A DNA stretch of 48,137 nucleotides from Pseudomonadota bacterium (lineage in GTDB: Bacteria; Pseudomonadota; Alphaproteobacteria; Rhodobacterales; Rhodobacteraceae): the NCBI GenBank assembly GCA_029567145.1, contig JAKQLM010000471.1, positions 1 to 48,137 on the forward strand, read 5' to 3'. Made by a program: the position numbers and the translations under genes. This document shows positions 33,152 through 41,357 of this stretch, piece after piece; the first letter of the stretch is position 1; the number at the start of each line of letters is the position of its first letter. The notes under the pieces were generated by a model. It saw nothing but the letters and a program-made list of their open reading frames with translations. It was not told where the DNA came from and made no database searches.

Positions 33152-33958
33152 TCAGGAAACCGCCCGCTGCACGTGGTCCATGCTGGCGCGCAGGGCGGCT
33201 TCCGGGTGGGTCAGGGCGTGAACCTCGGGCGAAAACGCTTCAAAGCTGACCGGCCCGGTCCAGCCCGCAGCGTGCAGCGCGGTGATCTGGTCGACATTCC
33301 CCAGTCGGTCCCCGGGAGTCACAAGCACCCGGTGCCCGTCGCGCATTTCCGACAGGCTGACCGCCTGGTCCACCACGCCCGAGACATGGACGATGCCGGT
33401 ATGGTCCGGGAACAGCGGGCCGCCATGCGCCAGCGTGTGGTGGAACGTGTCGTGCACCAGCCTGAACCGTCCCTTGCCGCCAACAGCCTCGATCCCCTCG
33501 ACCGCTTCGGACTTGTACCGCAGCGCACAGTCTTCAAAGCCCAGGGGTTCGACCATGCCGACCAGATCGTGATCCTCCAGCATCGGCTTCAACGCCTTCA
33601 GCGCGACGCGCAGCGCCGCCTGGCGTTCGCCGTTGCCCATGCCAAGGTTGTCATTGCGCGGGATCAGGCTGACCGCCTCGGCCCCCGCAGCCTTGGCGAT
33701 CTGCATCAGGGCCAGCGCCTCGGCAGCCTTGTTCGCCGACCAGTCGTTGAAACGCTTGACCTCGGCCACCGCCAGAAGCCGCAATCCGGCCGCACGGACC
33801 TGCGCCCCGGCCTCTGCCGGGTCCATCCCGTCGAACAGGGGCTGCGGCAAGTCGTTGCGAACCTCGATCCCGACGCAGCCAAGGCTTGCGGACAGGCTGA
33901 CAAGGTCCCGGAACGACAGCTTGGCAACCGTCATGTGGTTCAGTGCGAACTGGATCAA
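33152..33958 (-). CDS. Sugar phosphate isomerase/epimerase-like TIM-barrel (IolE/IolI/MocC type)
   Basis: A TIM-barrel of the AP-endonuclease-2 superfamily, which includes IolI, IolE and MocC. The start is best placed at TTG 33958, preceded by GGGGAG, giving 268 residues beginning IQFALNHMTVAKLSFRDLV; the track's start is 30 codons too early. Metal-ligand candidates typical of the fold are visible: the Glu in GIEVRND, the Glu/Asp near MVEPLGFEDCALR, the HDTFHHTL segment and the C-terminal FEAFSPEVH. It likely interconverts keto-inositol or related cyclitol intermediates. Transcribed from the same strand as the ABC genes, separated by the operator region. Confidence 0.82.
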   Translation of the reverse strand: MIQFALNHMTVAKLSFRDLVSLSASLGCVGIEVRNDLPQPLFDGMDPAEAGAQVRAAGLRLLAVAEVKRFNDWSANKAAEALALMQIAKAAGAEAVSLIPRNDNLGMGNGERQAALRVALKALKPMLEDHDLVGMVEPLGFEDCALRYKSEAVEGIEAVGGKGRFRLVHDTFHHTLAHGGPLFPDHTGIVHVSGVVDQAVSLSEMRDGHRVLVTPGDRLGNVDQITALHAAGWTGPVSFEAFSPEVHALTHPEAALRASMDHVQRAVS

Positions 33959-34120
33959 TCCCGGTCTCCCCAACCGTGGCCATTCTGGTGGGCGGACAAT
34001 CCGCGTCGTGGGGCATCGCGTCAATCTGTCGCTGGCCGAACACATCATCCCTGACGAAATGCCCGGTCATCGGCTGACGCGATTTCGTCAGACGGGCTGG
34101 AAATTGTCAGAAAGATGGGG

Positions 34121-34158
34121 TTCGTCAGACAGACTCGGGTTCGTCAGACGGACTCGGG
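34121..34158. repeat. Two 19-bp tandem direct repeats at the 3' end of the LacI-type gene
   Basis: TTCGTCAGACAGACTCGGG at 34121-34139 is followed directly by TTCGTCAGACGGACTCGGG at 34140-34158, one base different. A third partial copy (TTCGTCAGACGGGCT) lies about 38 bp upstream near 34084. The right copy includes the stop codon and last codons of the regulator gene. Confidence 0.85.
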
Positions 34159-35175
34159 CAGGAAAAGCTCTGGTGGCAGGAAATGCTGACCCTGGACGGC
34201 GGCCATTCCGTCGACCAGCGCCCCGGTCGCAAGCCGGATCAGGTCATCGCACAGCCGGTTCAGCGGCGTGCCGATCACCATGGTCACCGTCCGGTCGATC
34301 AGCGCCGCGCGGCTTTCCGGGGTCAGTTCGTTCACCACCAAGGCCACCTGGCCCGGCTGACGCACTTCGGACAGGGCGGCTATCGCCCCCTCCATCCCGC
34401 CCCCGGCACAGTAGATCCCGCGCAGGTCCGGGTGCCGCCCCAGCAGGTCCAGCGTCGCCTCATAGGTCAGCTGCCGCGTTTCCAGGTTGACCAGCGTGTC
34501 CAGCACCTGAAACTGCGGCGCGTGTTCGCGAAAGTAGCTGCGCACCCCGGTTTCGCGCAACTCATGCCCGTGCCAGCGGTAGCCGCCGACAAAGACCGCG
34601 ATCTTGCCGCCATGATGCGAGGCCGTCGCGATCATGTGCGCCGCGATCCGCCCGACCTTCAGGTTGTTGAGCCCCAGATAGTTCTGCCGCACCCCTTGGG
34701 CAAAGTCGTTCAGCAGCGAAAAGCACGGGATGCCCCGGGCGTTCAGCCGTTCCACCGCATCCGTCACGTCGGGATGGGTGACCGCCGTGGCCGCCACGGC
34801 ATCGACGCGCGGGGCCAGCGCCTCCATCAGCGCGGTGAAATCCCCGGGCGATTGTGAGGCGGCAAATTCGACCTGCACCGTCGCGCGGACCCCGGTGGCG
34901 CGGGCGACGGCGCGCTCGGCTTCGGCCTTGAACTGCCGGTAGAACGACTGCCGCTCCTTGTGCAGCACCAATCCCAGCCGCAACCGGGGGCGATCGGCCT
35001 GCACCCGTTGGCCGATCAGCGATGCGGCATGGTACCCGACCAGTCGCGCCGCGTCATAGACCTTTTGCGCAGTCTCTTCGCGGACTTTCTCCCGTCCGTT
35101 CAGCACACGGTCAACCGTCGCGCTGGACAGTCCGGCCGCGCGGGCGACATCGTGGATTGTGGGGCGGTTTGCCAT
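34144..35175 (-). CDS. LacI-family transcriptional regulator
   Basis: 343 residues: an N-terminal LacI helix-turn-helix (TIHDVARAAGLSSATVDRVLNG, with the hinge helix following) and a periplasmic-binding-protein-like sensor domain. The sensor resembles the ribose-binding fold, as does the transported ligand's binding protein, so the inducer may be the same compound. It is transcribed away from the MocD-like gene across a 148-bp spacer and probably controls the transporter, the isomerase and the mocDE genes. The candidate operator is at 33099-33114. The tandem repeat overlaps its last codons but the frame is intact. Confidence 0.93.
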   Translation of the reverse strand: MANRPTIHDVARAAGLSSATVDRVLNGREKVREETAQKVYDAARLVGYHAASLIGQRVQADRPRLRLGLVLHKERQSFYRQFKAEAERAVARATGVRATVQVEFAASQSPGDFTALMEALAPRVDAVAATAVTHPDVTDAVERLNARGIPCFSLLNDFAQGVRQNYLGLNNLKVGRIAAHMIATASHHGGKIAVFVGGYRWHGHELRETGVRSYFREHAPQFQVLDTLVNLETRQLTYEATLDLLGRHPDLRGIYCAGGGMEGAIAALSEVRQPGQVALVVNELTPESRAALIDRTVTMVIGTPLNRLCDDLIRLATGALVDGMAAVQGQHFLPPELFLPESV

Positions 35176-35190
35176 GGCGTTGCCGAAATT

Positions 35191-35217
35191 CCATCATTTC
35201 TGATGCAAGAATGATGG
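35191..35217. repeat. Inverted repeat in the LacI/mocD divergent spacer
   Basis: CCATCATT and AATGATGG form a perfect 8-bp repeat with an 11-nt spacer, 16 bp upstream of the regulator start. The layout suggests a regulator site or the 5' leader of one transcript. Not identical to the TTGCAACCGGTTGCAA palindrome. Confidence 0.45.
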
Positions 35218-35323
35218 AGGCTGACGAAACCTGCAAGCATTGCTCTTGGCGATCCGGCCCGAACGCCCCTATCCATGTCGGCAGAGGGCGCGGGACCGGT
35301 CCGCCCCGCAACGGGAGTGCATT

Positions 35324-36427
35324 ATGGGCAAGCGGGATTACAGCCCCTTTGGTGCCGATGCCAGGCGCGCGGTCGAAAGCGGCCTGACGGCAGCGGAATG
35401 GTACCACACCGACGTGCCGCGCAAGGTGATGAAGGACCTGATGGCCCGCAGCGACCAGCCTGCAATCCGCGACACGATCCTGTTGTACGGCAGCATGATC
35501 CTGCTGGCCGGGATCGGCATCGCGCTGTGGCCAAGCTGGTGGTCGGCCCCGTTCTGGCTGGCTTACGGCGTCCTTTACGGCAGCGCCTCGGATTCGCGCT
35601 GGCACGAATGCAGCCACGGCACCGCCTTCCGCACGCCCTGGATGAACAATGTGGTTTACCAGATCGCCAGCTTCATGATCATGCGAAACTCTGCCACCTG
35701 GCGTTGGAGCCATGCACGCCACCATTCGGAAACCTACCTTGTCGGCCGCGACCCCGAGATTGCCGTAATGCGCCCGCCAGAGCTGGCCAAGCTGATCCTG
35801 AACATCTTCGGCATCATCGACGTGCTGAAGTTCATCCCCTTGATCCTGCGCAATGCGCTGAACGGCCCCACGCCCGAAGAGCGAACCTTTGTCCCCGAAA
35901 GCGAATGGGGCAAGGTACAGAAGGTCGCCATCCTCTATGTCGCGATCTATGCGGTCACGATCCTGTCGGCCTTGGCCTGGGGGTCGATCCTGCCCTTGAT
36001 GGTGATCGGCCTGCCCCGGATGTACGGCGCCTGGCATCACATCATGACCGGCCTTCTGCAGCACGGCGGCCTTGCGGACAACGTGACCGACCACCGGCTG
36101 AACAGCCGCACGGTCCTGATGAACCCGATCAGCCGCTTCATCTACTGGAACATGAACTACCACGTCGAACACCACATGTTCCCGATGGTGCCCTACCACG
36201 CCCTCCCGCGCCTGCATGAGGTGATGAAGGACGACCTGCCCCCCCCGAACCGTTCCATTGCCGAGGGCCTGCGCGAGATGTGGCCCGCGATCAAGCGGCA
36301 GCTTCTGAACGAGGACTATTTCCTGCGCCGCGACCTGCCGCCCACGGCCAAGCCGTATCGTGAGGATTTCCATCAGCACGTGCCCGGGATGATGCGTCCC
36401 GGCGCCCCCGCCAATGCAGCCGAGTGA
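35324..36427 (+). CDS. mocD: Fatty-acid-desaturase-fold di-iron oxygenase (MocD-like)
   Basis: 367 residues from the ATG at 35324 (GGGAG upstream; the longer ORF lacks a good start). Membrane di-iron enzyme with the three histidine boxes HECSH (about 94-98), HARHH (130-134) and HVEHH (about 280-284), and hydrophobic segments between them. It reads out directly into a MocE Rieske ferredoxin gene 8 bp later, which is the MocD/MocE pairing of rhizopine catabolism in rhizobia. MocD is a hydrocarbon-oxygenase-like enzyme thought to remove the methyl group of the rhizopine. Another substrate is possible. No partner reductase gene (MocF) is seen. Confidence 0.88.
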   Translation: MGKRDYSPFGADARRAVESGLTAAEWYHTDVPRKVMKDLMARSDQPAIRDTILLYGSMILLAGIGIALWPSWWSAPFWLAYGVLYGSASDSRWHECSHGTAFRTPWMNNVVYQIASFMIMRNSATWRWSHARHHSETYLVGRDPEIAVMRPPELAKLILNIFGIIDVLKFIPLILRNALNGPTPEERTFVPESEWGKVQKVAILYVAIYAVTILSALAWGSILPLMVIGLPRMYGAWHHIMTGLLQHGGLADNVTDHRLNSRTVLMNPISRFIYWNMNYHVEHHMFPMVPYHALPRLHEVMKDDLPPPNRSIAEGLREMWPAIKRQLLNEDYFLRRDLPPTAKPYREDFHQHVPGMMRPGAPANAAE

Positions 36428-36435
36428 GGTGACCG

Positions 36436-36747
36436 ATGCCCTGGATTGACGCCTGCAGTACCTCTGACATCGACGAAGAAGACCTGATCCGCTGGGATCA
36501 CGTCGGCCAGACCTTCGCGATCTACCACTCGCCCGAAGGCGCGTTCTTTGCGACCGCCGGTCTGTGCACGCATGAAAACGTGCATCTATGCGATGGCCTT
36601 GTGATGGGCAACCTGATCGAATGCCCCAAGCACAACGGCCAGTTCGACTACCGGACCGGCGAGGCGATGCGCGCGCCGGTCTGCGTCAACCTTCGGACTT
36701 TCCCGGTAAAAGTCGAAGGCGACCGCGTCTTTGTGCAGGTCGCCTGA
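36436..36747 (+). CDS. mocE: Rieske-type [2Fe-2S] ferredoxin, MocE family
   Basis: A 103-residue soluble Rieske protein. The [2Fe-2S] ligands are CTH (44-46, within GLCTHENVHLCDG) and CPKH (63-66, within IECPKHNGQFD). Length and motif spacing fit the MocE group rather than ring-hydroxylating oxygenases. It should carry electrons to the upstream di-iron enzyme; the matching reductase must be encoded elsewhere. The start follows a GAGG ribosome-binding site; the stop overlaps the start of the next gene (TGATG). Translationally coupled. Confidence 0.93.
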   Translation: MPWIDACSTSDIDEEDLIRWDHVGQTFAIYHSPEGAFFATAGLCTHENVHLCDGLVMGNLIECPKHNGQFDYRTGEAMRAPVCVNLRTFPVKVEGDRVFVQVA

Positions 36748-37544
36748 TGGCCCGCCTGACCGTCAAGGACCTGATGGACCAGCGCGGCAAACACCCGTTC
36801 GCCATGCTGCGGGTCGAGACGCTGGAAGAAGCCGAAGCCGCCGCCCGCGCCGGGGTGGAACTGTTGTCGGTGCCACCCGCGATGATCCTGGATGCCCGGT
36901 TTCGCGAGGCAGCGCCCGACGCCTTCGCCTTTCCGGGCGACAACTTCTACGAAATCGGCGGCACTGACGATTTCCTGCGCTGGGCTTTCCCGCTGTATAG
37001 ACGCGGGGCGGACGGGTTCTACTGCTCGGGCTCGCTGGCCACGGTCCGGGCCATGGCCGATCATGCCCTGCCGGTCTGCGGCCATGTCGGGCTGATCCCG
37101 TCGAAGCGGACCTGGACCGGCGGGTTCAAGGCGGTGGGCAAGACGTTGGACACCGCCAAGCTGGTCTGGTCCCAGGTCCGCGCGCTGGAAGAGGCCGGGG
37201 CCTTTGCCGCCGAAATCGAGGTGGTGCCGCAGGCGATCACCAAGGCGATTGCCGAACGGACCAGCCTGTTCCTGATCTCGATGGGTGCGGGCACGGCGGG
37301 CCATGCGCAGTATCTGTTCAGCGATGACGTGCTGGGCCAGAGCCGGGGCCGCGTTCCGCGCCACGCCAAGGTCTATGCCAACTTCGCCGCCGAGTATGAC
37401 CGACTGCAGGACCTGCGCATCGCCGCGATGGGGCGGTTTGTCAGCGATGTGCACGACGGCGACTACCCCGCCCCGCAACATCTGGTGGACTGCGATCCGG
37501 ACGTGGTCGGGGCGTTCCGCGACTGGCTGGAGCAGGTTGCCTAG
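36747..37544 (+). CDS. PanB-like (ketopantoate hydroxymethyltransferase family) aldolase-type protein
   Basis: 265 residues, starting at the ATG that overlaps the MocE stop. The fold match is PanB/isocitrate-lyase superfamily: GHVGLIPSKRTWTGGFKAVGKT, ALEEAGAFAAEIEVVP (with the conserved Glu equivalent to the PanB catalytic Glu) and LISMGAGTAGHAQYLFSDDVLG. The N-terminal metal-binding DSLG motif of true PanB is not visible: the strand reads ELLSVPPAM. It is therefore unlikely to make pantothenate and may instead act on a keto acid from the catabolic pathway. Its stop overlaps the stop of the convergent gene. Function inferred from context. Confidence 0.75.
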   Translation: MARLTVKDLMDQRGKHPFAMLRVETLEEAEAAARAGVELLSVPPAMILDARFREAAPDAFAFPGDNFYEIGGTDDFLRWAFPLYRRGADGFYCSGSLATVRAMADHALPVCGHVGLIPSKRTWTGGFKAVGKTLDTAKLVWSQVRALEEAGAFAAEIEVVPQAITKAIAERTSLFLISMGAGTAGHAQYLFSDDVLGQSRGRVPRHAKVYANFAAEYDRLQDLRIAAMGRFVSDVHDGDYPAPQHLVDCDPDVVGAFRDWLEQVA

Positions 37545-38431
37545 GGCGCTTCCGGCAACCGCAGGCCCAGCGCTTGTTGCGCTTGCCCGCCGCTGACCGC
37601 CAGGGTCAGTAGCATCGGGCGCAGCCGTCCGGCCCGGCAGGCATCGGCCAGCGCCGGGTTCGCCGCGCCGCCCTGGTCAAGAAGGCGGCGCAGGACGGCG
37701 TCGATTCCCCCCGCCTGACGTGGGTGCAAAAAGGCCGCCAGTGCCAGTGGCGTGCCGTCGGGCCCGACCGACAGGCTAAGGCCCAGCTTCCACGCCGCGT
37801 CCAGCCCCTGCCCCGTCCAGCGCTGCAGCTCGGCCTCCAGCGCCTCGGCCAGATCGCGCAAGGCGGGGACCTGCCGCATGCGCCACAGATCCCCCGGCTG
37901 GCACCGGCGCTCCCAGTAAAGCTCGCGCTGGCCGGTGCTGGCGATGCCGGTCATCATCGGGCGATCCTGCGGCAAAAGGTGCCGCCCCAGATCGGCAAAG
38001 CCGAGGGGCACGCGCACCGCCTGGACATAGGCCTTGCCGGTGTCGCGACCCGCCCCGTCATGGCGCCCCGCGACAAAGACCGGCCAGGCGCCCGGCGCGT
38101 CGCGGCAGACGCGCCGCACCAGCCCCTCGCGCCCCGGTCCCAGGCCGGTGCCGTTGGCGCGCAGCACCGCCAGCCCGCGCCGCAACCGTCGCGGACGCGG
38201 CAGTTCGGGCGCGGCAGGTTCAGCCGTCCAGAACAGCCCCGGACGCCCGGGCCGCCAGACCAGTTCCAGCGGCGTCCCCGAGGCAAGACCAGAGAACGCC
38301 CAGGCCGCCTCGGGCCAGTCGGTGCGGTCCAGCCAGCCCAGCGCCCGGCCCAGGGCCACCCGCCCCCGCGCGACCGCGTCGGGGGCTTCGGCCTCCAGCG
38401 CGTCCAAGAGGCGGGCGAGCGCGGGGGTCAT
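37541..38431 (-). CDS. Unrecognised protein closing the caspase operon
   Basis: 296 residues from an ATG that overlaps the stop of the upstream 971-residue gene by 4 bp. No domain could be recognised. The sequence is Arg/Leu-rich with a mixed alpha/beta pattern; strands such as LELVWRPGRPGLFW, AYVQAVRVPLGF and GLSLSVGPDGTPLALAAFLH look like the core of one domain. No signal peptide or membrane segment. It is the last gene of the minus-strand run, directly convergent with the PanB-like gene. It probably belongs functionally to the caspase/paralog operon. Confidence 0.75.
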   Translation of the reverse strand: MTPALARLLDALEAEAPDAVARGRVALGRALGWLDRTDWPEAAWAFSGLASGTPLELVWRPGRPGLFWTAEPAAPELPRPRRLRRGLAVLRANGTGLGPGREGLVRRVCRDAPGAWPVFVAGRHDGAGRDTGKAYVQAVRVPLGFADLGRHLLPQDRPMMTGIASTGQRELYWERRCQPGDLWRMRQVPALRDLAEALEAELQRWTGQGLDAAWKLGLSLSVGPDGTPLALAAFLHPRQAGGIDAVLRRLLDQGGAANPALADACRAGRLRPMLLTLAVSGGQAQQALGLRLPEAP

Positions 38432-41343
38432 GGCAACAGTTCCACCAGCGTGTCGGTCACGGCAGCCGCCGCCCGTTCCACCCGGCCCCCGGCCTTCATC
38501 AGGTACTTCGCCCGCCAGCCGAACGCCTTGGCTTGCCGGTTCCGGATCGCCATCCGCAGGCGCTGCACGTCCTGGGTCGCCCCGTCGATGTCCAGCCGCT
38601 CCAGCCGGTCGATGCCGTTCGCCGGGTCCTGATAGGTCACGTCCACCAGCACCTTGCGCACCAGGTCCGGGTCCCACATCGGCACCAGGTCGATCTCGAT
38701 GGCATCCGGGAAAGGATCGTCCACCGGCAAGGCATTGGCCGTGCTGGCGGCCGGCGGATCGACGATCGGCGCGGCCCCGCCCTTCAGGTGATGCGTCAGC
38801 ACATAGGACCAGCTTCGCGCATCGGGCGACGAGGTGCGCACTTTCCACGCCTGCGCCTCATCCCCCGGCCGCACGATCAGCACCTTCGTCGCCACCCAAC
38901 CCGAGGGATCCTCGAACCGCATCGCCACTTCCACCCGGTCCACCATCGCCGCATCGATCCGGTTCGGCAGCACCTGTACCTCAATGAACCCCAGATGCGC
39001 GTGCGGGTTCACCATCAGTGTCCGGTCCATCGTCTCGAACGTGGGCACCTCATGGCTCAGCGTCTCGCCCATCCAGCCCGACCCCTGTTCCGCGTCAAAG
39101 TGGAACTGCGCCGAGGCGCGATAGCCAAGATCGCGGTTCTGGTTCAGGAAAGCCTTGAAACTGGCCCGCGTCGCCGTGCCCGCGTCAAAGATCAGGTCGG
39201 CATGCTTCAGCGTCGCCGGATCGGCGGGGCTGCCATAGTCCAGCGCCACCTGCACCGAATTCAACCCGATCCGCGCGTAATCGACCGGGGCATCCACCAC
39301 CACCTCGAACTCGCGGAAGAACGGGTCGTCCAGATCGACCTCGACAAAGTGTTTCGACAGATCGTCGATGTCGCCCAGCATCAGCCCGATGAACCCCTGC
39401 GGTGCATAGCTGCGCTGCACGGCTTCGGTCCGGTTGTAGCGCAGGGTCAGGGTCTTTCTTTCTTCCTTGTGGACGAACTTCAGCTTGAAGGACACCAGCG
39501 CGGGCATCGACGTCGGGACCGGCGGCACGATCGGCGGCACCACGACCGGGGGCGTCGTGCCGGGGGTTCCGGGCGTGCCCGGCGTGCCGGGGCTGACCAC
39601 CGGGGCGGCGCGCTGGATCGTGCCGGTCAGCCGGACCTCGGCCACCACCGGCTGCGGCGGCGGTGGCCGAGAGGCAGGGCCGGTCCAGGTGCACAGGACA
39701 TAGCGGTCCTCCTCGCGGTCGTTGCGGCCTTCGGCCTTGGCCACCGCGTGCCCCTTGGCGATGGACCGCCCGAAGCTGCCCTTGCCCTGCATCGCGGCGC
39801 GGGCGACGTCGATCCGGCGGCGCGACAGGGCCAGGTCGTGGTTCTCGCGCGCTGGGGGCGGCCCCAGCGGATCGGCCCCGGGCGCGAACTGTTCATGGCT
39901 GGCATTGCCTTCAAAGTCGATGATCCGGGGGGATGGCAGGCTGTCAAGCCAGGCCCGGAACAAGTCCGACCCGGTCAGCCCGCCTGCCGGGGCGGGTTCG
40001 CCCTCGGGTCCGCTGGCGGTCTTGAACCGGACATCCGGCGTGCGATTGCTGACGTAAAGCGCGGTCGAGGCGGCAAGCCCCGCCGCAAGCGGTTTGTCCT
40101 TTTCGAAGAACAGCTTGAACTTCCGCGTCGTGGGTTGCGGCGGCACGGTGCCACCTCCGCCACCCGACTGCGGCCAGACCACGCTGATGGTCTGAGGCAC
40201 GTTGGTGCCCGGCACGCTCAGCACGATCTTGCCGTCGCGCAGGGTTGCGGGTTGGCCACCGACCGTCGCCGTCCAGCCGGGCGGGCCATCGACGATGACC
40301 TTTTCTTCGTCGCCGGTCGAGCCTGGTTCCAGCCGCAGGGTCTGGCCTGCGGGCGGGGGTTCGGGGCTGCGTGCCACGATCAGCGTCGCGGGCTGGCGCT
40401 GGCTGGTGCCGGGCTGACCCGGCTGGCCCGGTTGCGCGGGCTGCGTCGGGTTCATCTCGCGCGCCCGCTTCATCACCGCATCCAGGCTTTCGGGCTTGGC
40501 GATCCGGCTTTCGACGTCGGCGGGGCTGATTGACGGCTCGAACCATTTGGACAGCAGGTTGTCCTTGAAGAAATCCAGCGCCCACTGTTCCTTTTCGTTC
40601 TTGTCCGCCTCGCCGGTAAAGTCGATCACTTCGATGTCGATGACCCCGTCGGCGACGAACTTTTCGAACGCCGCGTCGATCCCGGCCTTGACCCAGTAGA
40701 CCTGCGCCTCAAGGCCCGCCGAGAAATGCTGGAACATGTCCTCGTACCTGGCGGTGATCACCACCGACAGCGCGGGCCGCAGGATCGTGTATTTCAGGTC
40801 ATAGACCGCGCCGACCGGGGTCGTGCCCTTGGCAAAGGCCTGCTCCAGGATGATCGCGCCCTCTTGCGTCAGCGACAGCGAAAACGCCGCCGTGTTGTCG
40901 CCCGCAAGCGACGGTTGCGCCGCGCCACGGATCGCCTCGACCGCGCGAAAGGTGCCGGGAGGCAGGTTCGCCGGGGCCGAGGTGCCGCCCGACCCTTCCA
41001 GGTCCAGCGCGATGCAGCGCACCGTGCCTTCGTCAAACGGGATCGCCGACAGCGTGACCGCCCGGGTCACGCCCGGCAGGCGGCGCAACTGGGTCTTGAT
41101 CGACCGTTCGGTATCCGCCGGCAGCTTCAGGTTGACCTCGAAGGTCGCGAACCCGCCGCCCTTGGCCCCCGCCGCCACGGCGGCCGGGCGGAACTTGATC
41201 ATCGACAGGGCTGGCCGACCGTCCAAAGCGCGCTTGGCCAGCGCGACCGGGGCGGGCAGGTACCAGTACTGGTTGGGGTCGGCGTGGTCCGAAAACACTG
41301 TCACGCCATCGACCGTCAGCGTCCGTGCGCCAAGCTGTTGCAT
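38428..41343 (-). CDS. Large modular protein, paralog 3 (with OmpA-like insert), caspase operon
   Basis: 971 residues, no signal peptide. It shares its N-terminal module (about 1-290) with the 750-residue neighbour: VFSDHADPNQYWYLPAPVAL, IPFDEGTVRCIALDLEGS, FSLSLTQEGAIILEQAFAKG, WALDFFKDNLLSKWF. A Pro/Gln/Gly-rich linker (about 295-330) follows. An insert at about 420-540 resembles an OmpA-type domain (IIDFEGNASHEQ ... LALSRRRIDVARAAM). The C-terminal half contains the shared EVDLDDPFFREF signature at about 670 and repeating beta modules such as VDDPFPDAIEIDLVPMWD with YQDPANGIDRLERL. Function unknown. It lies directly downstream of the caspase gene (14 bp gap). Confidence 0.85.
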   Translation of the reverse strand: MQQLGARTLTVDGVTVFSDHADPNQYWYLPAPVALAKRALDGRPALSMIKFRPAAVAAGAKGGGFATFEVNLKLPADTERSIKTQLRRLPGVTRAVTLSAIPFDEGTVRCIALDLEGSGGTSAPANLPPGTFRAVEAIRGAAQPSLAGDNTAAFSLSLTQEGAIILEQAFAKGTTPVGAVYDLKYTILRPALSVVITARYEDMFQHFSAGLEAQVYWVKAGIDAAFEKFVADGVIDIEVIDFTGEADKNEKEQWALDFFKDNLLSKWFEPSISPADVESRIAKPESLDAVMKRAREMNPTQPAQPGQPGQPGTSQRQPATLIVARSPEPPPAGQTLRLEPGSTGDEEKVIVDGPPGWTATVGGQPATLRDGKIVLSVPGTNVPQTISVVWPQSGGGGGTVPPQPTTRKFKLFFEKDKPLAAGLAASTALYVSNRTPDVRFKTASGPEGEPAPAGGLTGSDLFRAWLDSLPSPRIIDFEGNASHEQFAPGADPLGPPPARENHDLALSRRRIDVARAAMQGKGSFGRSIAKGHAVAKAEGRNDREEDRYVLCTWTGPASRPPPPQPVVAEVRLTGTIQRAAPVVSPGTPGTPGTPGTTPPVVVPPIVPPVPTSMPALVSFKLKFVHKEERKTLTLRYNRTEAVQRSYAPQGFIGLMLGDIDDLSKHFVEVDLDDPFFREFEVVVDAPVDYARIGLNSVQVALDYGSPADPATLKHADLIFDAGTATRASFKAFLNQNRDLGYRASAQFHFDAEQGSGWMGETLSHEVPTFETMDRTLMVNPHAHLGFIEVQVLPNRIDAAMVDRVEVAMRFEDPSGWVATKVLIVRPGDEAQAWKVRTSSPDARSWSYVLTHHLKGGAAPIVDPPAASTANALPVDDPFPDAIEIDLVPMWDPDLVRKVLVDVTYQDPANGIDRLERLDIDGATQDVQRLRMAIRNRQAKAFGWRAKYLMKAGGRVERAAAAVTDTLVELLP

Positions 41344-41357
41344 GATCCCGGTCCCCC

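Noticed and set aside
38533-40533. 666-residue plus-strand ORF opposite the 971-residue gene
   Set aside because: Shadow ORF rich in His, Arg and Gln without motifs; the minus-strand protein is supported by its paralogs.
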